Assembly: GCF_018325905.1 (NCBI RefSeq)
Contig: NZ_AP021901.1
Span: 4,092,001 to 4,156,000 of the forward strand
Reading direction: 5' to 3'
DNA length: 64,000 nucleotides
Source of the DNA: Pseudomonas sp. St316
Lineage (GTDB): Bacteria > Pseudomonadota > Gammaproteobacteria > Pseudomonadales > Pseudomonadaceae
Numbering within the stretch: the stretch's first letter is position 1; each line of letters starts with the position of its first letter. The translations under genes and the position numbers were made by a program. Positions 9,880-19,289 of this stretch are shown piece by piece. The notes beneath the pieces were generated by a model that saw only the letters and a program-made list of their open reading frames with translations, ran no database searches and was not told the origin of the DNA.

Positions 9880-10326
9880 TCAAGCACCAGCAAGCTCATC
9901 GACAGCAGTCTTGATCGCGTTATAAGTGCCGCAACGGCAGAGATTCGTCATGGCGGCAGCAATATCGGCTTGGGAAGGTTTGGGAATGCGCTGCAACAGC
10001 GCAGTGGCGGCCATTACCTGGCCAGACTGGCAATAGCCACACTGGGCGACTTGATGCTTGACCCAGGCCGCCACTACGCGCTTGCCCAACTCGTCGTCTT
10101 CAATGGCTTCGATTGTGCGAATCTGTTTGCCCTTTACCCCTTCAACCGGTGTAACGCATGAGCGAAGCAGCACGCCGTCCACCATGACCGAACAGGCGCC
10201 GCATTGCGCCAAACCGCACCCGTACTTGGTTCCGGTCAGGCCGATATCGTCGCGAATCACCCATAACAATGGTGTATCCGCATCCGCCTCAACCTCATAC
10301 ACAGTGCCATTTACGTTGAGTTCCAT
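9880..10326 (-). CDS. [2Fe-2S] small subunit of the molybdenum hydroxylase (IorA-like)
   Basis: 148 aa from the ATG at 10326 (GAGG about 9 bases upstream); an in-frame extension to 10395 lacks family similarity. The plant-type [2Fe-2S] ligands are Cys37, Cys42, Cys45 and Cys57 (YGCGLAQCGACSV); the second cluster uses Cys96/Cys99 (QCGYCQSG) and Cys130/Cys132 (LCRCGTYN). Length and motifs fit IorA/NicA-type small subunits. It is the first gene of the three-gene enzyme set with the Mo subunit and cytochrome c. It lacks a signal peptide and presumably crosses the membrane bound to the Tat-tagged large subunit (known for this family, inferred here). Confidence 0.92.
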   Translation of the reverse strand: MELNVNGTVYEVEADADTPLLWVIRDDIGLTGTKYGCGLAQCGACSVMVDGVLLRSCVTPVEGVKGKQIRTIEAIEDDELGKRVVAAWVKHQVAQCGYCQSGQVMAATALLQRIPKPSQADIAAAMTNLCRCGTYNAIKTAVDELAGA

Positions 10327-10596
10327 TGTAAGAATGCCTCGATTGAAAACAGTGTGAAAAATGGCCGAGCACGACCTGCGGATAATCTTTGGCAACTGAC
10401 CATTCGCAATAACAACACCTGCAACGTCGTCTTTTTAGACGAGCCTTACCCTACTGGGCTCGTCCGTGGCACAGCAAGCGAACCACGTGAGTCAGCTCGC
10501 AAGGTGCTATTAATCAGATGAATAAATATTCTCTTCAAACGGCAGGCGTGCCGCGCCAATCATCGGCGCGGCACCGCTTGGTCTTGGATAGTCGTA

Positions 10597-12048
10597 TCAG
10601 GCCTTCAACGACGGCAGTGCTGCGGCTTCCTCGTCAAAGCCATAGACCGATTTGATTTCCAGATACTCTTGCAACCCGAAAACGCCCATCGAGCGGCCAA
10701 TGCCGGATTCCTTGTAGCCACCCATAGGCGTCAGCGAGTTAGTCGGCGCGCCGTTAAAACAAACGCGCCCGGCACGCAGGCCGCTGGCGAACTCATACGC
10801 CTTGCGCCGGTCCCCACCGAATACATAGCCACCCAACCCATAAGGCGAGTCATTGGCGATTTCCAATGCCTGCGCCTCGGTGGAATAAGGCACCACCACC
10901 AAGACCGGCCCGAAAATCTCTTCCCGGCAAATAGTCATCTCCGGCGTCACATCGACGAACACGGTCGGACGGGTGAAAAAACCACGTTCGAAGCCTTCGG
11001 GGCGTCCCAGTCCGCCAACAATCAGTCGTGCACCCTCATCGAGGCCCGACTGTATGTGGCGCTGGATGCTGTTGAATTGTGCCCGGCTGACAATCGGCCC
11101 CATGGTCGTGGCGGGATCTCGCGGGTCTCCGAGACGGAATCGGTTTGCTTCGTCAACCAGAAACGGAATGACCTGCTCCACCTGACTTTCATGCACCAAC
11201 ATGCGACTCGGCGCGTGGCAGGATTGTCCGGTATTGAAGAAGCCGCGCTGAATATTCCAGCGCGCGGCCTTTTCAAGATCGGCGTCTCGCAGCACGATAT
11301 TCGCCGACTTCCCGCCCAACTCCAGGCACACGCGTTTGATGGTGCGTGCCGCTGCCTCGCCTACCTGCGCACCGGCACCGGTCGAGCCCGTGAAGGAAAC
11401 CATGTCAACATCGGGATGCTTCGACATCGCCTCGCCAATCACTCGCCCCGAGCCGTTGAGCATGTTGAAAACGCCCTTGGGTACGCCTGCGGCATCCAGC
11501 ACCTCTGTCAGCAGAATAGCGCTGACCGGCGAGTTGATACTGGACTTGGATACGACTGTACAACCGGCGGCCAGCGCATAGATCAGCTTGATGACGGTTG
11601 TCTGGATCGGCCAGTTCCAAGGCGAGATCAGTGCGCAGACACCCAGGGGTTCACGGCGAACAATCGTATTGCCAATTCGCGCCTCGAACTCGTACGTCTT
11701 CAACAGGTCGCGAGCGACCCTCATATGTTCGATTGGCCCCATGACCTGAGCACGGGCGCTGCAGGGAATACCCACCTCTTGCGCAATGGCCTGTACAAAA
11801 TCATCGGCGCGCAATTCGTAGGCTTCGATGATACGGTTGATCAGGTCGTAACGCTCATCGAGGGAAGACTGCGAATAGCTTTTGAATGCACGCCGAGCTG
11901 CGGCCACGGCAGTGTCCACCTCTTCAACAGTCGCCATGGCGACCGTGGCAAACACTTCTTCGGTAGTCGGATCAATCAATTCCTGGCGCTGGGAGGTCGC
12001 GGCCTCTACCCATTCACCGTCGATATAAAACTTCGCGTAATCGTGCAT
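10597..12048 (-). CDS. NAD(P)-dependent aldehyde dehydrogenase
   Basis: 483 aa member of the aldehyde dehydrogenase superfamily. SPWNWP holds the oxyanion Asn, LELGGKSAN the general base Glu243, and NTGQSCHAP the nucleophile Cys277. The C-terminal PMGGYKESGIGRSMG segment is the usual oligomerisation/active-site tail. ATG preceded by GGAGG. It lies 72 bases downstream of the GMC oxidoreductase on the same strand, so an alcohol to aldehyde to acid sequence is likely (inference). The substrate cannot be set from sequence. Confidence 0.92.
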   Translation of the reverse strand: MHDYAKFYIDGEWVEAATSQRQELIDPTTEEVFATVAMATVEEVDTAVAAARRAFKSYSQSSLDERYDLINRIIEAYELRADDFVQAIAQEVGIPCSARAQVMGPIEHMRVARDLLKTYEFEARIGNTIVRREPLGVCALISPWNWPIQTTVIKLIYALAAGCTVVSKSSINSPVSAILLTEVLDAAGVPKGVFNMLNGSGRVIGEAMSKHPDVDMVSFTGSTGAGAQVGEAAARTIKRVCLELGGKSANIVLRDADLEKAARWNIQRGFFNTGQSCHAPSRMLVHESQVEQVIPFLVDEANRFRLGDPRDPATTMGPIVSRAQFNSIQRHIQSGLDEGARLIVGGLGRPEGFERGFFTRPTVFVDVTPEMTICREEIFGPVLVVVPYSTEAQALEIANDSPYGLGGYVFGGDRRKAYEFASGLRAGRVCFNGAPTNSLTPMGGYKESGIGRSMGVFGLQEYLEIKSVYGFDEEAAALPSLKA

Positions 12049-12120
12049 CTTGCTGGTGCCTCCAGTTGTTGTTATTCGGTGAGGATTTTCGTGACAGGTG
12101 GCAACACGGTACCCGCCGAT

Positions 12121-13761
12121 TCAACCAACAGTTTCGACCGGCGAACTGCTTGCCCGGCGAGTCATTGCATCTTCACGAATCAGGTCGGCGGCTTTCACAC
12201 CAATCATGATGGACGGCGCATTGGTGTTGCCCGACGTGATGAATGGCATGATCGAGGCATCCACCACCCGCAGTCGCTCGATACCACGGACACGCAGTCG
12301 TTCGTCCACCACCGCCATGGCGTCGTTACCCATTTTGCAGGTGCCGCCCTGGTGGTGGGCCGAGTTGCCGGTTTCGACCAGATAGTTGTAGATATCTTCA
12401 TCGGTACGAATGTGGGGCCCCGGCAATTGTTCCGAAACCACGCGAGATTTGATGGGCTCGCTGTTCATGATTTTGCGTATCCAGCGCACACCACTGATCA
12501 CGGCATTGATGTCGTAACCGCTGCTCAGGAAATTTGGCGTGTAATCGGCCGGGTCAGACGGGTTGGTCGAGCGCAGCGTCACTGTTCCCGTGGTGCTGGG
12601 ACGCAACTGATAAACCGACACCCCGAGCCCGGGATGCTTTTCAACGTCAACCGTGCCATCGGGAAAGTATTGAAAGGTCATAGGCCGAAAGCTGATTTGG
12701 AGATCAGCGTAGTCCTCGTCCGAGCTACTTTTAACAAACGCCGCGACCTGGGAAGAGCCAAGGGCAAGATACCCTTTGCGGGTCATCAGGTAACGGAAGC
12801 CTTCCCAGTACTTGCGCAGGCCTACGAGGTTTGCGTTGTACGAACTGTCTGGGGTGCAACGGAAGGCTGTGTGAATATAAAAATGATCCTGCAGGTTTTG
12901 CCCTACTCCTGGGGAATTCAGAACTTCGGGAATTGCGTGTTTTTCCAGTTCAGCCCTTGGGCCGATGCCGGACAACATCAGCATCTGTGGGGTCTTCAGC
13001 GAGCCTGCTGACAGAATCACTTCGCGCGCCGCATAGATACGCTCCAAACGGCCACTCTTCAAAACCTCTATACCGACAGCGGTACGCCCCTCGAATAAAA
13101 CGCGCTGCAGCTCGCATCCGGTTCGAACCGTCAGGTTCGACCGTTCAATGACAGGCTCGATAAAAGCCCGGTAAGTCGACATCCGTTGCCCGTCTTGGAT
13201 GTTGTGCTGCATGAAACCTACGCCATCGTGCAAGGCGCCGTTCATGTCCTCGGTCACCGGGATACCAATACGGTTAGCGGCCTCTATAAAATCGTAGCTA
13301 CTCTTTTCTTTGACGACCGGATCACTGATCCATAGCGGACCATTCGCTCCGCGATATTCATCGCCGCCCCGCTCAAAGTGCTCCATCTTTTTGAAATACG
13401 GCAAGACATCTTCATACCCCCAGCCTGGGTTGCCCAAGGCACGCCAGCCGTCAAAATCCTTTTGGTGACCTCGGATGAATACCATGCCGTTGATGGAGCT
13501 GGATCCACCGAGCAATTTGCCCCTAGGCCAATACATCCGACGCCCTTGAAGCTTCTCCATAGGCGAGGTGCGGAAATTCCAGTTCAATGACTTATTGAAA
13601 TAGAGCTTGCCCATTCCCGCGGGCGTATTGACCCAGAAACGATCTGAAGCAGGTCCCGCCTCAATAAGCAGGACGTTGTTCCGGGGATCGTCAGACAAAC
13701 CGCGCGCAACCGGACAGCCCGAAGAACCGGCACCGACAACGATGTAATCATAAATCTGCAT
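12121..13761 (-). CDS. GMC family FAD-dependent alcohol oxidoreductase (choline-dehydrogenase-like)
   Basis: 546 aa from the ATG at 13761, chosen over an upstream in-frame start at 13827 because GGAGG lies 9 bases before it. The FAD dinucleotide loop is at residues 9-15 (VGAGSSG), followed by the GMC signatures WPRGKLLGGSSSINGM and SAGSLKTPQMLMLSGIG. The C-terminal NSAHHQGGTCKMG supplies the catalytic His and TSGNTNAPSIMIG the final motif. These enzymes oxidise primary alcohols and pass electrons to quinone or cytochrome. Together with the aldehyde dehydrogenase downstream it likely forms a two-step alcohol oxidation unit. A high-GC antisense open frame overlaps it and is ignored. Confidence 0.92.
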   Translation of the reverse strand: MQIYDYIVVGAGSSGCPVARGLSDDPRNNVLLIEAGPASDRFWVNTPAGMGKLYFNKSLNWNFRTSPMEKLQGRRMYWPRGKLLGGSSSINGMVFIRGHQKDFDGWRALGNPGWGYEDVLPYFKKMEHFERGGDEYRGANGPLWISDPVVKEKSSYDFIEAANRIGIPVTEDMNGALHDGVGFMQHNIQDGQRMSTYRAFIEPVIERSNLTVRTGCELQRVLFEGRTAVGIEVLKSGRLERIYAAREVILSAGSLKTPQMLMLSGIGPRAELEKHAIPEVLNSPGVGQNLQDHFYIHTAFRCTPDSSYNANLVGLRKYWEGFRYLMTRKGYLALGSSQVAAFVKSSSDEDYADLQISFRPMTFQYFPDGTVDVEKHPGLGVSVYQLRPSTTGTVTLRSTNPSDPADYTPNFLSSGYDINAVISGVRWIRKIMNSEPIKSRVVSEQLPGPHIRTDEDIYNYLVETGNSAHHQGGTCKMGNDAMAVVDERLRVRGIERLRVVDASIMPFITSGNTNAPSIMIGVKAADLIREDAMTRRASSSPVETVG

Positions 13762-13777
13762 GTACCCACTCCTCCCG

Positions 13778-14452
13778 CTATTTCCCGACGCGGGAAGTGC
13801 CTTTGAACAACCTGTCAAAACGCTCAAAGCGATAAGCCCATTCGGGCCCCTGGTCCGTTTCGTAAGCCAACACTGCGGAGAGCATCGCGAAAGGCTCTAT
13901 ATAACGGGCAACCTTCAGAGCCCCAGCGTCCACCGGTTCAAAGCCCACCTGACTGATAAGATCCGAAACTGTGGCTTTACTGGCTTCGTCCTCGCCACAG
14001 AAGATCAAACTGGGACGTAGCGCCTCGTCCCTGGCCGCGAATACATCGAACAGAACTTCGCTGGGCGTCGACTGGAAGGCCGCAACGACATAGGCCTCAG
14101 GAATCATCTGTGCCAGCGTTTCCGCACCGGAAATCGTATGGCCGATGACAAGCTCGGTGTCTTCCGCGTTTAAAGGATTGCAGCAGGTCACGACGATTTT
14201 GCCGCTCAAGTCATCCACCTGGCTGAGGACGTCAGGCACTTGAAGCCAATGCACGGCCAAGAGGACCAAGTCAGCGTTGAATGCCGCCTCTGCCGGCGTG
14301 CTGGCCTGTGAATTCTTGCCTGCCGATGCAGCCAGATCGGCAAGTTTCTGCTGATTACGCGAGTAACTGAAGGAAACCTCATGGCCAACCCTGGCGAACA
14401 TGGTGCCCAGATGACTGCCCATTCGGCCGGAGCCAAGAATTCCGATTTTCAT
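13778..14452 (-). CDS. NAD(P)-binding reductase-like protein (F420-reductase/NPDP type)
   Basis: 224 aa. The N-terminal MKIGILGSGRMGSHLG is a Rossmann loop (Gly7, Gly9, Gly12) of the NADP oxidoreductase coenzyme F420-dependent family, widely used by bacteria without F420 as NAD(P)-dependent reductases. CCNPL and AFQSTPSEVLFD are typical mid-domain segments. It starts with GAGG 7 bases upstream and is followed 16 bases later by the GMC gene, so it probably heads the alcohol-oxidation operon. It is divergent from a LysR gene that likely controls it. Function beyond redox is unknown. Confidence 0.85.
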   Translation of the reverse strand: MKIGILGSGRMGSHLGTMFARVGHEVSFSYSRNQQKLADLAASAGKNSQASTPAEAAFNADLVLLAVHWLQVPDVLSQVDDLSGKIVVTCCNPLNAEDTELVIGHTISGAETLAQMIPEAYVVAAFQSTPSEVLFDVFAARDEALRPSLIFCGEDEASKATVSDLISQVGFEPVDAGALKVARYIEPFAMLSAVLAYETDQGPEWAYRFERFDRLFKGTSRVGK

Positions 14453-14528
14453 GAAAGGCCTCTTGTTATTTTTTCGATTAAAAACACGGATGGCGTTCGG
14501 GTGAAAGGCTCGACGGCGAATAGAGGTA

Positions 14529-14541
14529 TGATCAAAATTGA
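14529..14541. promoter_or_regulatory. Candidate LysR box between divergent genes
   Basis: TGATCAAAATTGA fits the T-N11-A LysR consensus with an imperfect ATCAA/TTGAT dyad. It sits in the 189-base gap between the NAD(P)-binding gene (minus) and the LysR gene (plus), where an autoregulatory operator is expected. Predicted from pattern only. Confidence 0.4.
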
Positions 14542-14641
14542 TTAATCCCCTCCACGATTGTCATGGCCGGCTCATGAACATAGATCCTTGGAGCGGGCGC
14601 TTGAGCTGATACAGTATTCGCCCCCACGCAGAGAATGATGA

Positions 14642-15535
14642 ATGGCAAAGGAACACTACAGCGACCTGCTCGCGCTCATTGCAGTTGCACGAGAGCAAAG
14701 TTTCACGCGGGCGGCCTCCCAGCTGGGAATCTCTCAATCGATGCTCAGTCATAGCATCCAGAGATTGGAGGCTCGGGTCGGCGTACGTCTTCTCACTCGG
14801 ACGACCCGTAGCGTATCCGTCACCGAGGCCGGTGAACGTCTGCTAAATACCGTTGAACCGCGGTTGCGGGAAATCGAGACCGAACTGATCGCCGTAGCTG
14901 AATTTGGCGACACCCCCGCCGGTAACATTCGCATCACGGCAACCGACCATGTCATCGAAACTGTGCTTTGGCCGAAATTGGCACAAGCGCTGCCGAAATA
15001 CCCACAAATCAGTGTAGAAGTCGTTATCGACTATGGCTTGACGGACATCGTGGCCGACCATTTCGACTTTGGCATCCGGCTCGGGGACGGGTTGGCAAAC
15101 GGGATCGAAGCCGTTCGTATCGCTCCCGACATGCGTTTTGTAATGGTGGGCGCGCCGTCCTACATGGAGTCTCGTACCATGCCGACCAGACCTCAAGACC
15201 TCATGGAGCATGAGTGTATAAATATGCGCCTACCAACACGTGGCGGCCTGTACGCGTGGGAGCTGGAAAAGGACGGCCAGGAAATCAATACGAGAGTCAA
15301 AGGCAGACTTGTATTCAACGGCATCAATCAGATCCTGGATGCCGCTGTATCGGGTTTCGGGCTGGCCTATGTTCCCGAGGACATCGCCCACCCCCATCTG
15401 GTTAACGGCACTCTGGTTCCTGTCATGCAAGCCTGGTGGAGAACATTCCCGGGGCTGCACCTTTACTACTCCAGCGAGCGCGAGAAGTCTCGGGCGATGC
15501 AGGTTCTAATCGATGAGTTACGGTACCCCGGATAG
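14642..15535 (+). CDS. LysR family transcriptional regulator
   Basis: 297 aa. The N-terminal winged helix-turn-helix (about residues 8-65) contains SFTRAASQLGISQSMLSHSI, and the rest is a substrate-binding effector domain ending near GLHLYYSSERE. It belongs to the CrgA/DsdC-like subgroup, whose members often regulate adjacent oxidoreductases. It is divergent from the NAD(P)-binding/GMC/ALDH operon and is the likely regulator of it. It is clearly paralogous to the LysR at 19290-20195 (shared TEAGERLL, PKYP, GLAYVPEDIA-type segments), suggesting duplication. Confidence 0.92.
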   Translation: MAKEHYSDLLALIAVAREQSFTRAASQLGISQSMLSHSIQRLEARVGVRLLTRTTRSVSVTEAGERLLNTVEPRLREIETELIAVAEFGDTPAGNIRITATDHVIETVLWPKLAQALPKYPQISVEVVIDYGLTDIVADHFDFGIRLGDGLANGIEAVRIAPDMRFVMVGAPSYMESRTMPTRPQDLMEHECINMRLPTRGGLYAWELEKDGQEINTRVKGRLVFNGINQILDAAVSGFGLAYVPEDIAHPHLVNGTLVPVMQAWWRTFPGLHLYYSSEREKSRAMQVLIDELRYPG

Positions 15536-15789
15536 TCAACGATGCTCTGAACCCTTCCTTTTTCGCATCTGAATTATTCGCCATCATTCATAGGCGCTTT
15601 CGGATTTCAGATCATTACAGATCATCCTTAGCCCCCTATCATTTCGCCTCAAGCAAGTCGCGATGAGACAGCGTCCCATCGCCCGCTGGGGTCGATCCCT
15701 GGTTATTTTTTCTTTTCATTAATTCGTCCATTCGCCTGGCGCCCTAGTTGTCGAGGCCGTCATGTATTGGTTATTTCACAGGAACACCG

Positions 15790-16986
15790 ATGACTACCTC
15801 AACTTTGAATACGGCCCAGATTGACAGCCGGATCTGGAGCGCCGTGGGGTCTTTGACACTCTGCGTGGCTCTGCTGATCGCCGCAGAATTCATGCCAGTG
15901 AGTCTCCTGACGCCCATCGCCACCGACCTTCACACCTCACAAGGCATGGCTGGCCAAGCCATTTCCATTTCCGGCTTCTTTGCGGTGGTGGCTAGTCTTT
16001 GCATTGCCTCTATCGCCGGACGCTTCGATCGACGCCATGTCCTGGTCTCGATGACCCTGCTGATGCTCATTTCGCTTGTGGTCATAGCTCTGGCGCCGGG
16101 CTTTACTTGGTTGATGATCGCCAGAGCTTTTCTAGGCGTCGCAATCGGCGGTTTCTGGGCATTGTCCACCGCCACTGTGCTTCGGATAGTCCCGGAGGAG
16201 GCTGTGCCCAAAGCCTTGGGCATGATCTATATGGGCCACTCAGTGGCCGCTGCGTTTGCCGCCCCCATTGGGGCCTATGTGGGAGGTCATCTGGGGTGGC
16301 GCTTTGTGTTCGCGGCGCTTGTACCGATTGTCATCATTAACGTGATCTGGCAATACAAAAGCTTGCCCGCAATGCAGCCCGAAAAAACCATTCCCCTTTC
16401 CAGGCTGTTCGGGGTGCTGAAACGTCGGAACGTCATGTTCGGTCTGCTGGCCGCCATGCTGACGTTTGGTGGTACGTTCACCGCTTTCACTTATTTGCGG
16501 CCATTTCTCGAACAGGTTACTGGCGTCGACTCCACTCAACTGTCGGTTTTGTTGTTGAGCCTGGGCATAGCCGGTTTCGGTGGTACGTACATCGTCAGCC
16601 GACTGCTGGAAAAACAATTCCTCTTCCAATTGTTGCGCTGGCTTCCGGTGGCGTTGGCTGTCATGACGGTGGCTCTGGCCGAGCTGGGCTACAGTTTCGC
16701 AGCCGCCGCCATCATGATGTTTGCCTGGGGGATGTTGTACTCGGCCATCCCCGTATGCTGGTCGACCTGGCTCGCCAAAGAGGTAAGCGATGAGCCCGAA
16801 ACTGGCGGTGGACTGATGGTTGCAGCTATCCAGATGGCGATCATGGTCGGAGGCGCTTTCGGTGGCAGCTTGCTGGATCATGTATCGGTGACAGCTCCGC
16901 TGATTGGCGGCAGCGTATTGCTCATCCTGGCAGCGCTGGTCGTTGGAAATGGCGGGCGGCTTACCCAGTCCACGCCCGCCCGATAG
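15790..16986 (+). CDS. MFS transporter, NepI-like (purine nucleoside or drug efflux)
   Basis: 398 aa from the ATG at 15790 (AGGA 7 bases upstream), preferred over 15748. Twelve hydrophobic segments; the GRFDRRHVL loop after helix 2 is a DHA1-type motif A and the WALSTATVLRIVP segment resembles NepI purine ribonucleoside efflux pumps. It acts in the inner membrane as a proton antiporter by family. It lies 254 bases after the LysR gene, same strand, with its own likely promoter. The true substrate is unknown. Confidence 0.85.
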   Translation: MTTSTLNTAQIDSRIWSAVGSLTLCVALLIAAEFMPVSLLTPIATDLHTSQGMAGQAISISGFFAVVASLCIASIAGRFDRRHVLVSMTLLMLISLVVIALAPGFTWLMIARAFLGVAIGGFWALSTATVLRIVPEEAVPKALGMIYMGHSVAAAFAAPIGAYVGGHLGWRFVFAALVPIVIINVIWQYKSLPAMQPEKTIPLSRLFGVLKRRNVMFGLLAAMLTFGGTFTAFTYLRPFLEQVTGVDSTQLSVLLLSLGIAGFGGTYIVSRLLEKQFLFQLLRWLPVALAVMTVALAELGYSFAAAAIMMFAWGMLYSAIPVCWSTWLAKEVSDEPETGGGLMVAAIQMAIMVGGAFGGSLLDHVSVTAPLIGGSVLLILAALVVGNGGRLTQSTPAR

Positions 16987-17018
16987 CCTCTTGCGCCCAA
17001 GCCGTCGCTATGCATCCG

Positions 17019-17915
17019 CTACCTCAATAACAGCGGTGCATCGTCTTTAAGCACATTCAGCAGTACTTGCGCCGCTGGCGACAAATAGGCGCCGGTTCGC
17101 ACGAAAACGACAATCGTGCGTTTCATTGTGGTTTCCTTGAGCTTGATCTCCCGAAGGTGCGTCACACCCTTTACGTCTTCGAGAGTCTCCCGGGCCAGAA
17201 AGCTGAGCAGGTTGGTTTCACCAATCAGGCGTGGCAGCAAGGAGATCGAAGTCGTTTCGATCTGTACTTGAGGCAAAGGCAGGTCTCTGGACTGAAATGC
17301 ATTGTCTATCCAGCGTCGGGCCGGCACGGCGGTGGCAGGCAGCACCCAACGGTACTGGCACAAATCGCGCAACTCATAACCTGCGCTAAACAACGGATGG
17401 TTGCGGCTGGCGACCACTACTGCCTCATCGTCAAACAACGCATGAAATTCCAACAAAGGATCTGCTTCGTACTGCGGGCAGATCACCATGTCCAGCCGCC
17501 CGGAAAAAAGTGATTCGCGCAGTAAATCGTCCTGCCCAATCACCAGGTTCAAGGTGATCTGCGGCGCACGTGAAAGCAGAGTCGCGGTGAGGTGCGGAAG
17601 CAGGTGATCAGCCATGGAAGCAGCGCAGCCCAGGCGAATATTGCCCATTACCCCGTTGGCAACATCACGTATCTCTCGCTGGGTTTCGGCAACGCTCTGC
17701 TGCAACTGTTTGCCACGCACCTTCAGCAACTCCCCCACTGCCGTCAGCTTGATCCGACGCCCGTCGCGTTCGAACAGCCGGGCACCTAGCGACTCCTCAA
17801 GTCGTTGGATGCTTTTAGTCAGCGCCGGCTGACTGCGGTTGAGCTTTTGTGCGGCCCTGCCCAGATGGCCCAGCTCGGCGATGACTTCAAAATAGGCAAG
17901 GTCACGCAGGTCCAT
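17019..17915 (-). CDS. LysR family transcriptional regulator
   Basis: 298 aa from the ATG at 17915; an in-frame TTG three codons upstream is less likely. The helix-turn-helix is GHLGRAAQKLNRSQPALTKS, followed by the dimerisation helix and effector domain with RLGCAASMADHLLP. It is divergent from the AbrB-type transporter gene starting at 18045, so it likely regulates that transporter and itself. Convergent with the MFS gene, whose stop is 33 bases away. Confidence 0.9.
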   Translation of the reverse strand: MDLRDLAYFEVIAELGHLGRAAQKLNRSQPALTKSIQRLEESLGARLFERDGRRIKLTAVGELLKVRGKQLQQSVAETQREIRDVANGVMGNIRLGCAASMADHLLPHLTATLLSRAPQITLNLVIGQDDLLRESLFSGRLDMVICPQYEADPLLEFHALFDDEAVVVASRNHPLFSAGYELRDLCQYRWVLPATAVPARRWIDNAFQSRDLPLPQVQIETTSISLLPRLIGETNLLSFLARETLEDVKGVTHLREIKLKETTMKRTIVVFVRTGAYLSPAAQVLLNVLKDDAPLLLR

Positions 17916-17971
17916 ATCTATCAACCAAAGTTATCAATCAATCGATATTAGAAAATAGACTTTATCAAATA

Positions 17972-18003
17972 CGCTATCAATAATTATCAGCACATCGATA
18001 GCG
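17972..18003. promoter_or_regulatory. Inverted repeat in the LysR/AbrB divergent promoter region
   Basis: CGCTATC (17972-17978) and GATAGCG (17997-18003) are perfect 7-base arms 18 bases apart, in an AT-rich 129-base gap between divergent genes. A second dyad, TATC-N8-GATA, lies just before it. Position suggests an operator; no binding protein is proven. Confidence 0.4.
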
Positions 18004-18044
18004 ATGCCACGCCCTCAAGGCGACCAGCGATTGGAGCACGACTC

Positions 18045-19127
18045 TTGTCTTCTTCTGCCAGATTTTCTCTACATGCCTACCCCGCGCCATTCAAATGGTT
18101 GGCGCTTGCGCTAGTGGCTGGAGCAGCCGGTCAGTTGCTGAAGTTTCTAGGGGTGCCAGCCGGCCAGTTCCTGGGGCCGATGATGGTCGCCATCGTATTT
18201 GGAACGTTCGGTGCGGGCATACAGCTCCATCCCTACGCCTTCAAGCTGGGCCAAGGTTGTGTAGGCATTCTGGCGGCCCATTCCATGACGCTGGCAGTGC
18301 TTCTCTCGATGGCCCAGTCCTGGCCGATGATGCTGCTGGCAACCGCCGCAACGGTTTGCCTCAGTGCTCTGGTCGGGCTCGCCTTGGTATGGGCAGGCAT
18401 TCCGGCCAGCACCGCCGCATGGGGAACGGCTCCAGGCGCTGCCTCGGCGATGGTCTCGATGGCGGATGAGTACGGTGCCGATTCGCGAGTGGTCGCCACC
18501 ATGCAATACGTGCGAGTCGTGTGCGTGGTGATGATCGGCGCACTGGTGAGCCACTGGGTCGGGGCACCGACAGGCGGCGAAACGCACGTGACAAACGTCG
18601 AGCCGCAAAGCTTCGGACTACTTAATCTAGGCCTGACCATCGCCACGCTGCTTGCTGGTGTTGCACTGGGCAATCGAGTGCCCGCCGGGGCGCTGTTGAT
18701 GCCGTTGCTGCTGGGTGGCGCCTTGCAAATCAGCGGCCTGTTGCACATCGCGCTGCCCGACTGGCTCCTCGCTACTGCTTATGGCGCGCTGGGTTGCTAC
18801 GTCGGCTTGCGCTTTGACCGCCCAACGATTGGGTACGTCTGGCGGCGCCTGCCGGCGATGATAATGGGGGCGACGCTTTTGATCGCGCTGTGCGCACTAT
18901 CTGCCTGGCTATTGGCATCAATATCGGACAGGGACTTCCTCTCGATTTACCTGGCCACCAGCCCGGGCGGGCTCGACACGATGGCGATCATCGCGGTGGA
19001 CACGCATTCCGACGTGGGACTGGTGCTGGCAATGCAGACCCTGCGGTTGTTTGCGGTCATCCTGACAGGGGCTTTTGTGGCACGGCTGATCATTCGTTTG
19101 TCTGAGCACCGTCAGATAACGTCATAG
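18045..19127 (+). CDS. AbrB family (ammonia monooxygenase-like) membrane transporter
   Basis: 360 aa, almost wholly hydrophobic with about ten membrane segments in two repeats, each with a GxxLGPMMVA-type or SPGGLDTMA-type motif, as in the AbrB-duplication family (PF05145). Despite the old name it is a membrane permease of uncertain substrate. The only start consistent with the frame is TTG at 18045, with GGAG 9 bases upstream; the next in-frame Met is inside the second helix. Divergent from a LysR regulator. Confidence 0.85.
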   Translation: MSSSARFSLHAYPAPFKWLALALVAGAAGQLLKFLGVPAGQFLGPMMVAIVFGTFGAGIQLHPYAFKLGQGCVGILAAHSMTLAVLLSMAQSWPMMLLATAATVCLSALVGLALVWAGIPASTAAWGTAPGAASAMVSMADEYGADSRVVATMQYVRVVCVVMIGALVSHWVGAPTGGETHVTNVEPQSFGLLNLGLTIATLLAGVALGNRVPAGALLMPLLLGGALQISGLLHIALPDWLLATAYGALGCYVGLRFDRPTIGYVWRRLPAMIMGATLLIALCALSAWLLASISDRDFLSIYLATSPGGLDTMAIIAVDTHSDVGLVLAMQTLRLFAVILTGAFVARLIIRLSEHRQITS

Positions 19128-19289
19128 GCTTAAGCCACACCGCAAATGTCTGCATGCCCGAGGGCTGGTTTCCCCTACTCGGCAACACTTCCCTGTCACT
19201 CACCATCGCTAGCAAACTCCTCCGTAAACTCTACGCACCACGCACTGGAATGTTATTGTTCATGCGCACCCACGAAGATCATTCAAGCC

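Noticed and set aside
10669..13011. A 780-codon open frame on the plus strand, antisense to the aldehyde dehydrogenase and GMC genes
   Set aside because: It overlaps two clear enzyme genes on the other strand, has no recognisable motif, and long antisense frames are common in GC-rich DNA with biased third positions.
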